In this document: positions 33,969 to 42,436 of the stretch, piece by piece
Layout of the letters: every line of letters begins with the position of its first letter
How positions within the stretch are numbered: position 1 is the first letter of the stretch
Assembly: GCF_002291425.1 (NCBI RefSeq)
Contig: NZ_CP014136.1
Coordinates: 5,284,925-5,348,924 of the forward strand
Origin: Gibbsiella quercinecans
Lineage (GTDB): Bacteria; Pseudomonadota; Gammaproteobacteria; Enterobacterales; Enterobacteriaceae
Length of the DNA stretch: 64,000 nucleotides
Direction of reading: 5' to 3'
Notes under the pieces: model-generated
What the model was told of the DNA's origin: nothing
Seen by the model: only the letters and a program-made list of their open reading frames with translations
Database searches by the model: none
Made by a program: the position numbers and the translations under genes

Positions 33969-35456
33969 ATGTCAGTAGTGCGTGTTTTACTGTTTATTTT
34001 CGTTGCCGCCGGCTTGCCCGCCTATGCCAAACCGGCGCCGGCTCACGATGGTGGAAGCATCCGCTGGCAACCGTGCCACAACGCCATGTTTCAGCGTTGG
34101 TTCCAGGACACGCCGCCGCAGCCTGGCTTGCAGTGTGGCTATCTGGACGTGCCGTTAATCTATGGCACCGCCAGCAACCCACTGCCGGCCAGGGGGGAGG
34201 TTGTGCGCCTGGCGTTGACCCGGCTGCCAGCCACCGGTGAGAAGAAGGGCAGCGTGGTGATGATCCCCGGCGGGCCGGGGTTATCTGGCATTAACCCCTA
34301 TCTGCCTGCCGAGCCGGCGATCGCAAAGCTGCGTAAATCTTACGATGTGATTGGTTATGATCCGCGCGGCGTCGGCCAGTCAGCGCCAAAGATTTCTTGT
34401 CAGATGGCGGACGATGATGAAACGCCGGCGCTGGACGATAACGATATCGCCGGCGCGGAAACGCAGGTGAGGGCGATGATCACCGCCTGCATCAAACAAA
34501 CCGGCGCGCAGGTGGTGCAGCATGTCGGCACGGAAGAAGCGGTCAGCGATCTGAACGCGATACGCTACGCCCTGGGCGAACCGGCGCTTAACGCCGTTGC
34601 CTATGCCTACGGCACTAAAGTGGCGGCGCTGTATGCCGAACGCTTCCCCAAGCGAACCCGCGCGCTGGTGCTGGATGGCGTGGTGGATATTTCGGAGGAT
34701 GAGTTCACCCGGCGGATAAGCCAGGAGCGCGCCTACCAGCAAAGCTTCCTGCGCTTTGCCGCCTTTTGCGCCAAAACCACCCGTTGCCCGTTGCCGAGCG
34801 ACCCTAACCTCGCCATTCAGGCATTCCATGCGCTGTTAAGCAAACTGCATGCGGCGCCGTTCGTCACCCAAGCGGGCTATGAAATTTACCCCGACGATGT
34901 GATTGCCGTGACCCGCGCCTTGTTACTGTGGCCCCAACGTTGGCCGGAGCTGGCGCAAGTGCTGGAACAAATCGCCAGCGGCCAGGCCGGTGAGCAGGCC
35001 AGCACCCTGATCGATGAAAGCTATGCGCCGGATGCGGAAGATGCGCGCAACGTGATTACCTGTGCAGACAGCGCCACGCCGGGGGCCGATGAGCAAATGC
35101 TGCGCCGCAAACGCCAGGCGATCAACACCACCGCCACCTTCACCCACTACTTACCGCTGCATGAATACCCGCTGGAAATGTGCGATCTGTGGCCATACCC
35201 CGGAAAAGACAGCCCCCATGTACCGCGCCTGTCCCCGGCGCTGCCGCCGCTGCTGTTCGTTGCGCGCCGTTACGATGCCGCCACGCCGTACCGCAGCGCC
35301 CGCATGATGGCCAGTTGGTTCAAAAGCCCGCTGGTGACCCAGGAACGTGACGGCCATACGCTGGCACTGCATGGCATTGACCGCTGTGTGGATGACACGG
35401 TGGTTGACTACCTGCTGGCGCCGAAAAAACCACGGCATGATAAAACCTGCCGCTGA
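33969..35456 (+). CDS. Secreted alpha/beta hydrolase (TAP-like) lacking the nucleophile serine
   Basis: A 495-residue protein with a signal peptide (about residues 1-22, ending GLPAYA). It follows the pattern of secreted proline-/tripeptidyl-aminopeptidase-type hydrolases: VVMIPGGPGLSGINPYLPAE forms the oxyanion region (about residue 100), VIGYDPRGVGQS follows, and ALVLDGVVD comes after the nucleophile elbow. The elbow itself reads VAYAYGTKVAALYAERFPKR, where the usual GxSxG should be; alanine 213 stands in place of serine. The acid (ARRYDAATP) and the histidine (RDGHTLAL) of the triad are kept. Start at 33969 with AAGGATTCGTC. A terminator follows. Confidence 0.85.
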   Translation: MSVVRVLLFIFVAAGLPAYAKPAPAHDGGSIRWQPCHNAMFQRWFQDTPPQPGLQCGYLDVPLIYGTASNPLPARGEVVRLALTRLPATGEKKGSVVMIPGGPGLSGINPYLPAEPAIAKLRKSYDVIGYDPRGVGQSAPKISCQMADDDETPALDDNDIAGAETQVRAMITACIKQTGAQVVQHVGTEEAVSDLNAIRYALGEPALNAVAYAYGTKVAALYAERFPKRTRALVLDGVVDISEDEFTRRISQERAYQQSFLRFAAFCAKTTRCPLPSDPNLAIQAFHALLSKLHAAPFVTQAGYEIYPDDVIAVTRALLLWPQRWPELAQVLEQIASGQAGEQASTLIDESYAPDAEDARNVITCADSATPGADEQMLRRKRQAINTTATFTHYLPLHEYPLEMCDLWPYPGKDSPHVPRLSPALPPLLFVARRYDAATPYRSARMMASWFKSPLVTQERDGHTLALHGIDRCVDDTVVDYLLAPKKPRHDKTCR

Positions 35457-35745
35457 TCGTTATTCTTTTCTAAATATTTCATAAACAGCTGCCTGATTAT
35501 CCGGCAGCCGTTTTTTTATTATTTTATACTGGCCGCGAAAAATACCTACGGGCTCGCTGGCAAATATAAATCTGGATTATTTTATAATTCAGAACGGGCG
35601 GCCTGGTTATCATCGCCAAGCCAGTTGCCCATATTCCAAGCCCCGGCAGAGGCCAGGGCGTTGTTAACAGCAAAGAAGGGAGGGATAAACACACAATGAA
35701 CTCACGAGGTACTTATCGATAACAGCCAATTTTGAGGATGTAGAA
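35457..35745. other. Intergenic region upstream of mgtS
   Basis: Begins with the terminator of the hydrolase gene. The rest is AT-rich at 35511-35590 and should contain the mgtS promoter. A reversed PhoP-like direct repeat (TAAACA-N5-TGAACT at 35686-35702) is a weak candidate operator. No coding frame seen. Confidence 0.4.
35488..35517 (+). terminator. Rho-independent terminator of the alpha/beta hydrolase gene
   Basis: Six-base GCTGCC/GGCAGC stem with a nine-base loop, followed by CG and seven T residues at 35511-35517, about 30 bases past the stop codon. Confidence 0.8.
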
Positions 35746-35838
35746 ATGGAAAACATGACTTTTTTTATCGGATTTTTGGGATTCATCAGCTCACTGGGCC
35801 TGTTGGCCGCCTACATGAGCACGAAATGGGATGATTAA
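35746..35838 (+). CDS. mgtS: Small membrane protein MgtS
   Basis: A 30-residue membrane protein, MENMTFFIGFLGFISSLGLL followed by AAYMSTKWDD. It matches E. coli MgtS (31 residues), with the same LAAY-Ser/Met-x-KWDD ending. In E. coli MgtS protects the magnesium transporter MgtA from degradation and affects PitA; it is induced by PhoPQ in low magnesium. GAGGATGTAGAA gives the ribosome site. It is followed after 106 bases by a second small membrane-protein gene with a hairpin between, so the two may share a transcript. The Pit-family transporter at 19316 is a candidate partner. Confidence 0.88.
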   Translation: MENMTFFIGFLGFISSLGLLAAYMSTKWDD

Positions 35839-35862
35839 TGAACGATAACGGTCCACCCCAAC

Positions 35863-35904
35863 GCCACCTCCCTGTCGCTAGGCAATTAACGGTAGGGAGG
35901 TGGC
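35863..35904 (+). repeat. Hairpin between mgtS and the 59-residue gene
   Basis: A perfect 11-base inverted repeat (GCCACCTCCCT and its complement) with a 20-base loop. No T tract follows, so read-through to the next gene is expected; it may be a processing or stability element. Confidence 0.65.
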
Positions 35905-35944
35905 AATAAGTTCCTCACCGCACCTGAACCAGGGGATAATAACG

Positions 35945-36124
35945 ATGCTTATTTTCGGTTTTTTATACGCGCTATTCATGATTGCCGTCGGTGTTAATGA
36001 AATCTATCAATACTCCACGGGTAACACCGCATTTCTGACCAGCCTGACGCTAACCTTTGCCGTCGGCACGCTGCTGATACTGTTTGTTTGGCGTTTCACG
36101 ACCGGCACAAGAATAAAAAAATAA
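35945..36124 (+). CDS. Unrecognised 59-residue two-helix membrane protein
   Basis: Starts MLIFGFLYALFMIAVGVNEI and has a second hydrophobic stretch (LTSLTLTFAVGTLLILFVW) and a basic tail (TTGTRIKK). Two transmembrane helices with both ends on the same side are predicted. The ATG at 35945 has GGGGATAATAACG upstream; earlier in-frame starts lack a ribosome site and add non-hydrophobic residues. It lies 106 bases after mgtS on the same strand, and a terminator follows at 36379. I do not recognise the family; position suggests a role near magnesium or envelope stress, which is only a guess. Confidence 0.65.
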   Translation: MLIFGFLYALFMIAVGVNEIYQYSTGNTAFLTSLTLTFAVGTLLILFVWRFTTGTRIKK

Positions 36125-36445
36125 ACCGCCATCGCGCCGCCTGTACAACCAACGCAACATTCTATCTGCCATCGCATTGTTACCGTTTTTATTTACGGCG
36201 CCGTTCGGTGGCCGCACTCACACGCTCTGGCAGCCAGCTAAAAATTATCGACGTGGAACCTGCGCACGTGCCGGATTGTTCCTAAAGTTCACCCCCCGCC
36301 GTCGGTTAATTTCCGCGATCGTTCAGGATATATTGCCTTAAGTTCGCCGCAGATTATAATCAGCGAGTATTGTCAATCAGGCGGGCCATGCCAACGGCCC
36401 GCCTGTTTCATTTGCCCGCTAACTGCCCGTTGAGCCCCGAAACCT
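36125..36445. other. Intergenic region before the MscS-type gene
   Basis: No coding frame is supported. The only clear element is the terminator-like hairpin at 36379-36413 close to the right end, so most of the stretch may be the 3' untranslated part of the small-gene transcript. Confidence 0.4.
36379..36413 (+). terminator. Terminator upstream of the MscS-type gene
   Basis: A nine-base AGGCGGGCC/GGCCCGCCT stem with an eight-base loop, followed by GTTTCATTT. It probably ends the transcript of the small genes at 35746 and 35945. Confidence 0.7.
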
Positions 36446-38872
36446 ATGAGAAGACCGCTGCAGATCCTGTTCCTCCTTTTGTTGCTGTTTGGGCTGCCGC
36501 TAAGCCCCCAAACCGCATCGGCGGCGCCGGCTGATACCACGGAACAAAGCCTGGCGGATACTGCCACTGCGTTGAAAAGCTTCCAAAAGGAGCTAGATAG
36601 CATTAAGCAGCAGGTATCCAATGCCACCACGGATAACCAACTCAGTAAACTGTTTGAAAGCACGCAGGTGTTGGCAGCGGATCTGGATCAATTGGAAACG
36701 GATCTGCAACCGCTGCAAGAAAAACTGCAGGCGCAGTTGGACGTGTTGGGCCCAACGCCGGCGCCGGGGGCGCAGGCGGAGAACCGTGTGGTGATCCAGC
36801 AGCGCAATGCGCTCAACAGCAATAAAAAGCAGTTGGATGATGCGGTGCAGCGTGCGCAGGCCATCCGCACCAGCGCGCTGTCGCTTGGCCAGCAAATCAG
36901 CGATCTGCGCCGCGTGGCGTTTAAAAGCCAACTGGCGCTCAACTCCGGCAGCATCCTTGGCACACAGTTCTGGCAACCGATCACCCATCCATTGGCCGAC
37001 GATCTGCGGCGCCTTGAGCAGATTAACCAAGCGTTGATACAAATCTGGACGACCAGTTGGCAGGAGACGTGGCGAACAGGCACGTTCCTGCTGTTGCTGG
37101 CGGCGGTGGTGGTGTGGTCGTTAGGGCGCTATTTCTCCGAGCGTTATTTATCCTGGTTCAGCATCCGCTACCTGCCGGACGGCCGTCTGCGCCGCAGCTT
37201 TATGGCGCTGGCGACCGTCCTGGTTACCCTGTTTGGCACCACCATCGCGCTGGATCTGGTGTATCAGGCGATGTCACGCGCCGCGCCGTTCCCACCGCTG
37301 GTGCAAGACTTTACCGACAGCTTTACCCGGCTGGCGATTTTTTGCGCGTTGGTCGCTGGCCTGGGGCGGGCATTTTTATCTATCAACCGCCCGTCCTGGC
37401 GTTTGGCGCCGCTGGACGATGAAATGGCTACCGGCATGCGATTCTTCTCGCCGCTGCTGTCGGTCCTGGCGCTGTTGTTCGGCACGGTGGAATTGACGAA
37501 TAACGTGGTCGGCGCCAGTTTGAACACCACGATTTTCGGCAATGGGCTGGTGGCGACGCTGATGGCGCTGGTGCTGCTGGCAATGCCGCTGCGCGCGCGC
37601 CGTCTGCGCCGCCGTATTGAACTGCACGGCGAGAGCCAGGACAAACGTTCCACCCTCGGCGGCTTGGTGCACATTGTGGTGCTGACCTCCTCACTGGTGG
37701 TGCTGGCGGCATTGCTGATTGGCTATATCGCTTTTGCCCGTTTCCTGATCTACCAGATTATCTGGATATCGCTGGTTTTGATGTCGTTCTATTTCCTGGT
37801 GCTATGCATCACCGATTTGTGCGCGGCGTTGTTCTCCAACCAGACCGCCAGCGGTAAAGCACTGAAGCGCTCATTTAACTTTAGCGATCGGCACCTGGAG
37901 CAGATGGCGATTATCACCACCGCCATCGCCAAATGTTCCTTGCTGCTGCTGATGATTGTCTCACTGGTGAACGGTTCGTTTGGCACCACCACGCCAAATG
38001 CGCTGCTGGAAAAAATTGCCGCCATCCTCACGGGCGAAGGGCTGAAAAAGCTGAATATCGTGCCCGGCAACCTGATTAATGCGGTAATCTGCCTGGCGAT
38101 CGGTATCTATATTTTGCGCATCACCCAGCGCTGGCTAAGCAACGAGCTGTTGCCGAAGACCATTATGGATATCGGTATCCGCGCATCGCTGGTCACGCTG
38201 TTCAGCAACGTGGGCTATGTGCTGTTGATTCTGGTGACGCTGGCGGCGCTGGGCATTCAGTGGAACAACCTGGCCTGGATCGTCAGCGCGCTGTCTGTGG
38301 GGATCGGTTTCGGCCTGCAGGAAATCGTGAAGAACTTTATCTCCGGCATGATCCTCCTCACCGAGCGGCCAGTGAAAGTGGGCGATATGATCAGCATTGC
38401 CGGGGTTGAAGGCGACGTACGGCGCATTAACGTGCGTGCCACCGAAATCCAGCTTAGCGATCGTTCAACCATGATCGTGCCCAATTCGCAGTTGATTTCG
38501 CAGAACGTGCGCAACGCAACAATGGGCAATGCGCAGGGGGTGGTAACCATCGCCTTGACCTTCCCGACGGATATCGATCCGGAGCAGGTGCGCAATCTTT
38601 TGCTCAGCGCCTACCGCGACTTTGACGCGATTCAGGATAGCCCATCGCCCTATGTGCGCTTTAGCCAACTGGGGCCGGATGGCATCATCCTGAGCGTTAC
38701 CGGCTACGTTGCCAGCCCGCGAATGGTGGGCGCCAGCAAGAGCGAACTGTTGTTCAACATCCTGAAGCTGCTGCGTGAACAACAAGTGAGCTTGTCTAGC
38801 CCGCAGGAAGTGGTGTTTATGAAACAGCAGGCAAAAAAACTGGCGGACGACGAAGAAGAATCGGCTTCATAA
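36446..38872 (+). CDS. DUF3772-domain mechanosensitive (MscS-type) ion channel
   Basis: An 808-residue membrane protein. A signal peptide (residues 1-27, ending ASA) precedes a periplasmic coiled-coil-rich domain (about 28-210, ALKSFQKELDSIKQQVSNAT) that corresponds to DUF3772. About ten transmembrane helices follow, then the MscS core: the pore-lining helix WIVSALSVGIGFGLQEIVKNFIS (about residue 615), RPVKVGDMISIAGVEGDVRRINVRATEI (beta domain) and STMIVPNSQLISQNVRN. The C-terminus is acidic. Such large channels release solutes on osmotic downshock or act with envelope remodelling. It is not MscK or MscM, which have other periplasmic domains. Monocistronic. Confidence 0.88.
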   Translation: MRRPLQILFLLLLLFGLPLSPQTASAAPADTTEQSLADTATALKSFQKELDSIKQQVSNATTDNQLSKLFESTQVLAADLDQLETDLQPLQEKLQAQLDVLGPTPAPGAQAENRVVIQQRNALNSNKKQLDDAVQRAQAIRTSALSLGQQISDLRRVAFKSQLALNSGSILGTQFWQPITHPLADDLRRLEQINQALIQIWTTSWQETWRTGTFLLLLAAVVVWSLGRYFSERYLSWFSIRYLPDGRLRRSFMALATVLVTLFGTTIALDLVYQAMSRAAPFPPLVQDFTDSFTRLAIFCALVAGLGRAFLSINRPSWRLAPLDDEMATGMRFFSPLLSVLALLFGTVELTNNVVGASLNTTIFGNGLVATLMALVLLAMPLRARRLRRRIELHGESQDKRSTLGGLVHIVVLTSSLVVLAALLIGYIAFARFLIYQIIWISLVLMSFYFLVLCITDLCAALFSNQTASGKALKRSFNFSDRHLEQMAIITTAIAKCSLLLLMIVSLVNGSFGTTTPNALLEKIAAILTGEGLKKLNIVPGNLINAVICLAIGIYILRITQRWLSNELLPKTIMDIGIRASLVTLFSNVGYVLLILVTLAALGIQWNNLAWIVSALSVGIGFGLQEIVKNFISGMILLTERPVKVGDMISIAGVEGDVRRINVRATEIQLSDRSTMIVPNSQLISQNVRNATMGNAQGVVTIALTFPTDIDPEQVRNLLLSAYRDFDAIQDSPSPYVRFSQLGPDGIILSVTGYVASPRMVGASKSELLFNILKLLREQQVSLSSPQEVVFMKQQAKKLADDEEESAS

Positions 38873-38886
38873 CCGGTTATTACCGG

Positions 38887-38910
38887 GTGGCGGTGCCAAA
38901 GCACCGCCAC
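38887..38910. terminator. Bidirectional hairpin between the MscS-type gene and the tautomerase gene
   Basis: A nine-base GTGGCGGTG/CACCGCCAC stem with a six-base loop sits in the 42-base gap between two convergent stop codons. Confidence 0.6.
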
Positions 38911-38914
38911 GGGT

Positions 38915-39304
38915 TCACAGTTCACCCGTCATATATTGGGCAACACCGTTGCCGAAACTCCAGTCCCCCTTGGTGTTGGTGATAATCGACACCATCAGAT
39001 CGTCGCCTTTGATGCTACAGCTGTCATGCAGTTCACGGGCCAGTTCAGCGTAGAATGCTTGTTTCTGCGCGTCACTGCGCGGGCTGGTAAACACCCTGAC
39101 CACCACCAGATCGCGCGTGCGCTGTAACGGCAACCCAGTATCTTCAATCACCATATGATGGGCCTTATTTTCGTGAACAATCTGATAGCGATCGCGTTCG
39201 GGCACTTCGAATGCGCTCAGCACGGCGCGATGAGCGGCATCCAGCAACGTTTTCAACTGCTGTTCACTTCGGCCTTCAATCACATCAAAGATTAACAATG
39301 GCAT
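38915..39304 (-). CDS. Tautomerase-family protein (4-oxalocrotonate tautomerase-like)
   Basis: A 129-residue protein of the tautomerase superfamily, which uses the N-terminal proline as general base after Met removal. The start MPLLIFDVIEGRSEQQLKTL has Pro2, and RYQIVHENKAHHMVIEDTGL followed by VVVRVFTSPRSDAQKQAFYA shows the duplicated beta-alpha-beta pattern of a longer, fused-type tautomerase. The substrate is unknown. It is divergent from the LysR gene at 39412, and the pair is a common arrangement, so that regulator probably controls it. The 107-base gap contains an AT-rich promoter region. Confidence 0.85.
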   Translation of the reverse strand: MPLLIFDVIEGRSEQQLKTLLDAAHRAVLSAFEVPERDRYQIVHENKAHHMVIEDTGLPLQRTRDLVVVRVFTSPRSDAQKQAFYAELARELHDSCSIKGDDLMVSIITNTKGDWSFGNGVAQYMTGEL

Positions 39305-39411
39305 TTTTCATTTCCTTTTTGGTGGCGAATACCGGGCCATATTAAGCTGGCGTTTAGTGCAAAAAAAGCGCTATCATTTGAATTCATTGTTTATAAATCT
39401 GAACAATCAAT

Positions 39412-40359
39412 ATGAATGAAAGAGCCGAAGCGCTCTGGACGCACTTGCACTGGTTGACGGTGCTGGCCGAACAGGGCAGTTACACCCGCGCCGCGCAGCG
39501 GTTGAAAGTGAGCAAAGCGGCGGTCAGCCAAAAAATTAAGGAACTGGAAACCCAGGCCGGTGTTCCGCTGGTGCAGCGGACCACGCGCAGCGTGCGCTTG
39601 ACTGAAGCCGGTGCGAACCTGGTGGCGGCGTTGCGCGAGCCTTTTGCGCAGATCAAACAGAGTTTTGTCGGTCTGTGCGATTCCAGCGGACCGCTGCGTG
39701 GCATGGTGAGGGTGACCGCACCGGTCGCCTTTGCGTGCCAGCATCTGGTGCCGCATATTACCGCGTTTTTGCACGCCAACCCGGAAGTGCGCATTCAGCT
39801 TGATGTATCGAACCATCTGGCTTCGCTGGCCACCGAAGGGTTTGATATGGCCATCCGCCACAGCGACGCCATGCCGGAAACCCACGTGGCCTGGCGGTTA
39901 TGCGCCACCCGCACGGTGATGGTGGCCGCCCCGGCGTATGTTCACCAGTACGGCATGCCGCAAACACCAGATGAGCTGAAACAACACCAATGCTTGTGTT
40001 ACCCACGCGGTGGCGAACAGCCGGTGTGGGCGTTTGTTCGCCGCCAGGCGGCAGAAAGCCCACGCCTGAATGTGGCGGTTAACGGGGTATTTATCACCAA
40101 TAACAGTGAAGCGATCCGCGATGCCGCCGCCAGCGGTTTAGGCATCGCATTGCTGCCGGACTTTACGGCCCAGCAAGCGCTTGCCGACGGGCGGCTCGTG
40201 GAACTGCTTCCGGATTGGCAACCGGTCGGGATCTTTGCCGAGAGCCTGTACGTAGTGCGGCCTTACACGCCGCAGGTATCGCGGGCGGTGGCGGAGTTCA
40301 GCCGCTATTTGAAAGCCGCCTTCGCACAAGGCTTTGCCCCCGCCGGTGCGGCAATATAA
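39412..40359 (+). CDS. LysR-family regulator divergent from the tautomerase gene
   Basis: A 315-residue regulator of the AaeR/DmlR-like branch. Residues about 7-66 carry the winged helix (LHWLTVLAEQGSYTRAAQRL followed by SKAAVSQKIKELETQAG). LVPHITAFLHANPEVRIQLDV starts the effector domain and FDMAIRHSDAMPETHVAWRL is its usual contact loop. SGLGIALLPDFTAQQALADG marks the second lobe. The likely target is the tautomerase gene. The C-terminus (SRYLKAAFAQGFAPAGAAI) is alanine-rich. Inducer unknown. Confidence 0.85.
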   Translation: MNERAEALWTHLHWLTVLAEQGSYTRAAQRLKVSKAAVSQKIKELETQAGVPLVQRTTRSVRLTEAGANLVAALREPFAQIKQSFVGLCDSSGPLRGMVRVTAPVAFACQHLVPHITAFLHANPEVRIQLDVSNHLASLATEGFDMAIRHSDAMPETHVAWRLCATRTVMVAAPAYVHQYGMPQTPDELKQHQCLCYPRGGEQPVWAFVRRQAAESPRLNVAVNGVFITNNSEAIRDAAASGLGIALLPDFTAQQALADGRLVELLPDWQPVGIFAESLYVVRPYTPQVSRAVAEFSRYLKAAFAQGFAPAGAAI

Positions 40360-40470
40360 GCCGGAAGGCCGTAGGGACTTATTTAGCTTGTCAGCTCATG
40401 GAAAGACATACTGAAAAGTTTAGTGAATAGGTAAACCCGCCGCCACGTAATCTGGCGATAAAAGAAATCT

Positions 40471-42426
40471 CTATTCTTCGTTTACCCAAATCCTCATCTC
40501 ACCTTCTCCTCGGTTGGCCCAGCTAAACCAGGGTATAAAGATTAACGTCTGTGGCTGCTGGGTTGACGGTGAACGGTCATAGTGCCAAAGCAACTGTTTT
40601 CCTGGTGCACTGGAGGTACGCTTATTTCCCTCAGCCTGAATCAGTATTTTGTGCGCGAATATCCCTTTGCCTTCAATAGTTTTGAAGGTCGCGGTTTGTG
40701 GCAACCACAGGTTGTGCAGTTCCTCACCGTTATCTGCCTGCTCAAGACAATAGATAAGTGGCCCCCTCTGAATGGCCACTTTTCCGGCAACATGGCGCAC
40801 CAGCGGATTACCGTAAACGCGCCGCACTGGCATGGGCAGGAACAGGGTTAGCGTATCGCCTTCCTGCCAGAGGCGGTTAATATGCAGATAACCTTTGCGC
40901 ACATCCTGGGCAACCTCAACACCATTGAGCATTAACTTCGGAGCATCACACCAGTCCGGCATGCGTAAAGCAAGGGTATGCTGAACCGGCAGCGCCGAAT
41001 CAATGGCGACAGTCACCTTCTCCTGCCAGGGGAAATTGCCGCTGATACGTAGCCGCAGCATCTCTTTACCTACCGGCACCTCAATGCTGTTACCCACATA
41101 AAGATTGATATAGAGCGCATCTTCGCGCGGCGTGTAGATGTAGTGGCCGAGTGACATCAGCACGCGGGCAATATTGGGCGGGCAACAGGCACATCCGAAC
41201 CAGCGTTGACGCACCGGTTTTACGTGGTCATAGAGATGGTTAAACCTGAGGGTTTTAGGGTGTACCTCCAGCGGATTAACGTAGAAGAAGTGTTTGCCAT
41301 CCAGAGCCATTCCGCCCAGCACGGTGTTATACAATGCGCGTTCCATTACATCGGCATACTGACTGTCGGCTTCCATTTGCAGCATGCGCCGGGCAAACAT
41401 CATCAGGCCAATCGAAGCACAGCTTTCGGCATACACGCTATCGTTCGGTAAATCATAATCACTGCTGAAGGCTTCGCCTCTGCTTTGCGAACCGATGCCG
41501 CCCGTGATATACAACTGACGCTGGGCCATATTATGCCACAGGCGCAGGCAGTCCTGACGCTTCGCTTCATCCTGGCTAAGTCTTGCCAGGTGCGCTACAC
41601 CGGCCATCAGATAGACAAAACGTACCGCATGGCCGATGGCGGTTTGTTGTTCGGTAATCGGTTTATGCGCCTGGCTGTAGGCTTTGTCATTCACCATCCA
41701 TGCCGGGCCGTAAGTGTTCCAGTAAGCAGTTTTGCCACGCTTTTCATACTCGATATCGTAGAAATGCGGCTGCGTTCCTCGTTGTTCAACAAAGTAGTTC
41801 ACCAGCGTCATATAACGCGGTTCCTGTGTCACTTCATACAGGCGCATCAGCGCCAGCTCAATTTCCGGATGCCCCGGATAACCGTGTAACTGCGTGTCGC
41901 CTGGCCCAAACACGCTGTCGATATGGTCGGCGAGTTTACCTACGACCTTCAGCAGACAGCGCTTGCCGGTGGCCTGAAAGAAAGCGACACCGGCCTCAAT
42001 CATATGTCCGGCACAATACAGTTCGTGACATTCCGCGAGATTGGTCCAGCGATCCTGCGGTGCTTTGACGGTGAAATAGGTGTTGAGATACCCGTCGTCA
42101 CACTGGGCAGCCGCTATCAGTTCAATCACCTCATCGGCGGTTTTCTCTAACTCCGCGTCTGGCTGCTGGCACAGCGACCAGGCAACCGCCTCCAGCCACT
42201 TCGCCACGTCACTGTCCTGAAACACCATGCCGTAAAATTCCCCGAGCTGTAACCCGGCAGCGATACGGAAATTTTCAATTGCATGGCTGGGATCGGCTTC
42301 CGCGATACGATCGTTCAGTGCATCCCACTGATAGGGGATCACCACATCACGTACCAGTTGCTGATACTGCCCGAGAAACGGATCATTAATTTTGAGCTTG
42401 TGCAGATCGACTTCCATCACAGACAT
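40471..42426 (-). CDS. Glycoside hydrolase family 127 (beta-L-arabinofuranosidase-like)
   Basis: A 651-residue cytoplasmic glycosidase of family GH127, which removes beta-L-arabinofuranose from plant hydroxyproline-linked arabino-oligosaccharides using a zinc-bound cysteine nucleophile. The helical barrel carries YAESCASIGLMMFARRMLQM, and the catalytic cysteine cluster GCACCPPNIARVLMSLGHY lies at about residue 416. The lower, beta-sandwich part is C-terminal (VAIQRGPLIYCLEQADN). No signal peptide, so the substrate is imported. The start at 42426 has AAGGGGAACATT upstream. It follows the GPH symporter gene after ten bases, in the same operon, with the AraC gene at 44078 divergent. Confidence 0.9.
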   Translation of the reverse strand: MSVMEVDLHKLKINDPFLGQYQQLVRDVVIPYQWDALNDRIAEADPSHAIENFRIAAGLQLGEFYGMVFQDSDVAKWLEAVAWSLCQQPDAELEKTADEVIELIAAAQCDDGYLNTYFTVKAPQDRWTNLAECHELYCAGHMIEAGVAFFQATGKRCLLKVVGKLADHIDSVFGPGDTQLHGYPGHPEIELALMRLYEVTQEPRYMTLVNYFVEQRGTQPHFYDIEYEKRGKTAYWNTYGPAWMVNDKAYSQAHKPITEQQTAIGHAVRFVYLMAGVAHLARLSQDEAKRQDCLRLWHNMAQRQLYITGGIGSQSRGEAFSSDYDLPNDSVYAESCASIGLMMFARRMLQMEADSQYADVMERALYNTVLGGMALDGKHFFYVNPLEVHPKTLRFNHLYDHVKPVRQRWFGCACCPPNIARVLMSLGHYIYTPREDALYINLYVGNSIEVPVGKEMLRLRISGNFPWQEKVTVAIDSALPVQHTLALRMPDWCDAPKLMLNGVEVAQDVRKGYLHINRLWQEGDTLTLFLPMPVRRVYGNPLVRHVAGKVAIQRGPLIYCLEQADNGEELHNLWLPQTATFKTIEGKGIFAHKILIQAEGNKRTSSAPGKQLLWHYDRSPSTQQPQTLIFIPWFSWANRGEGEMRIWVNEE

Positions 42427-42436
42427 AATGTTCCCC

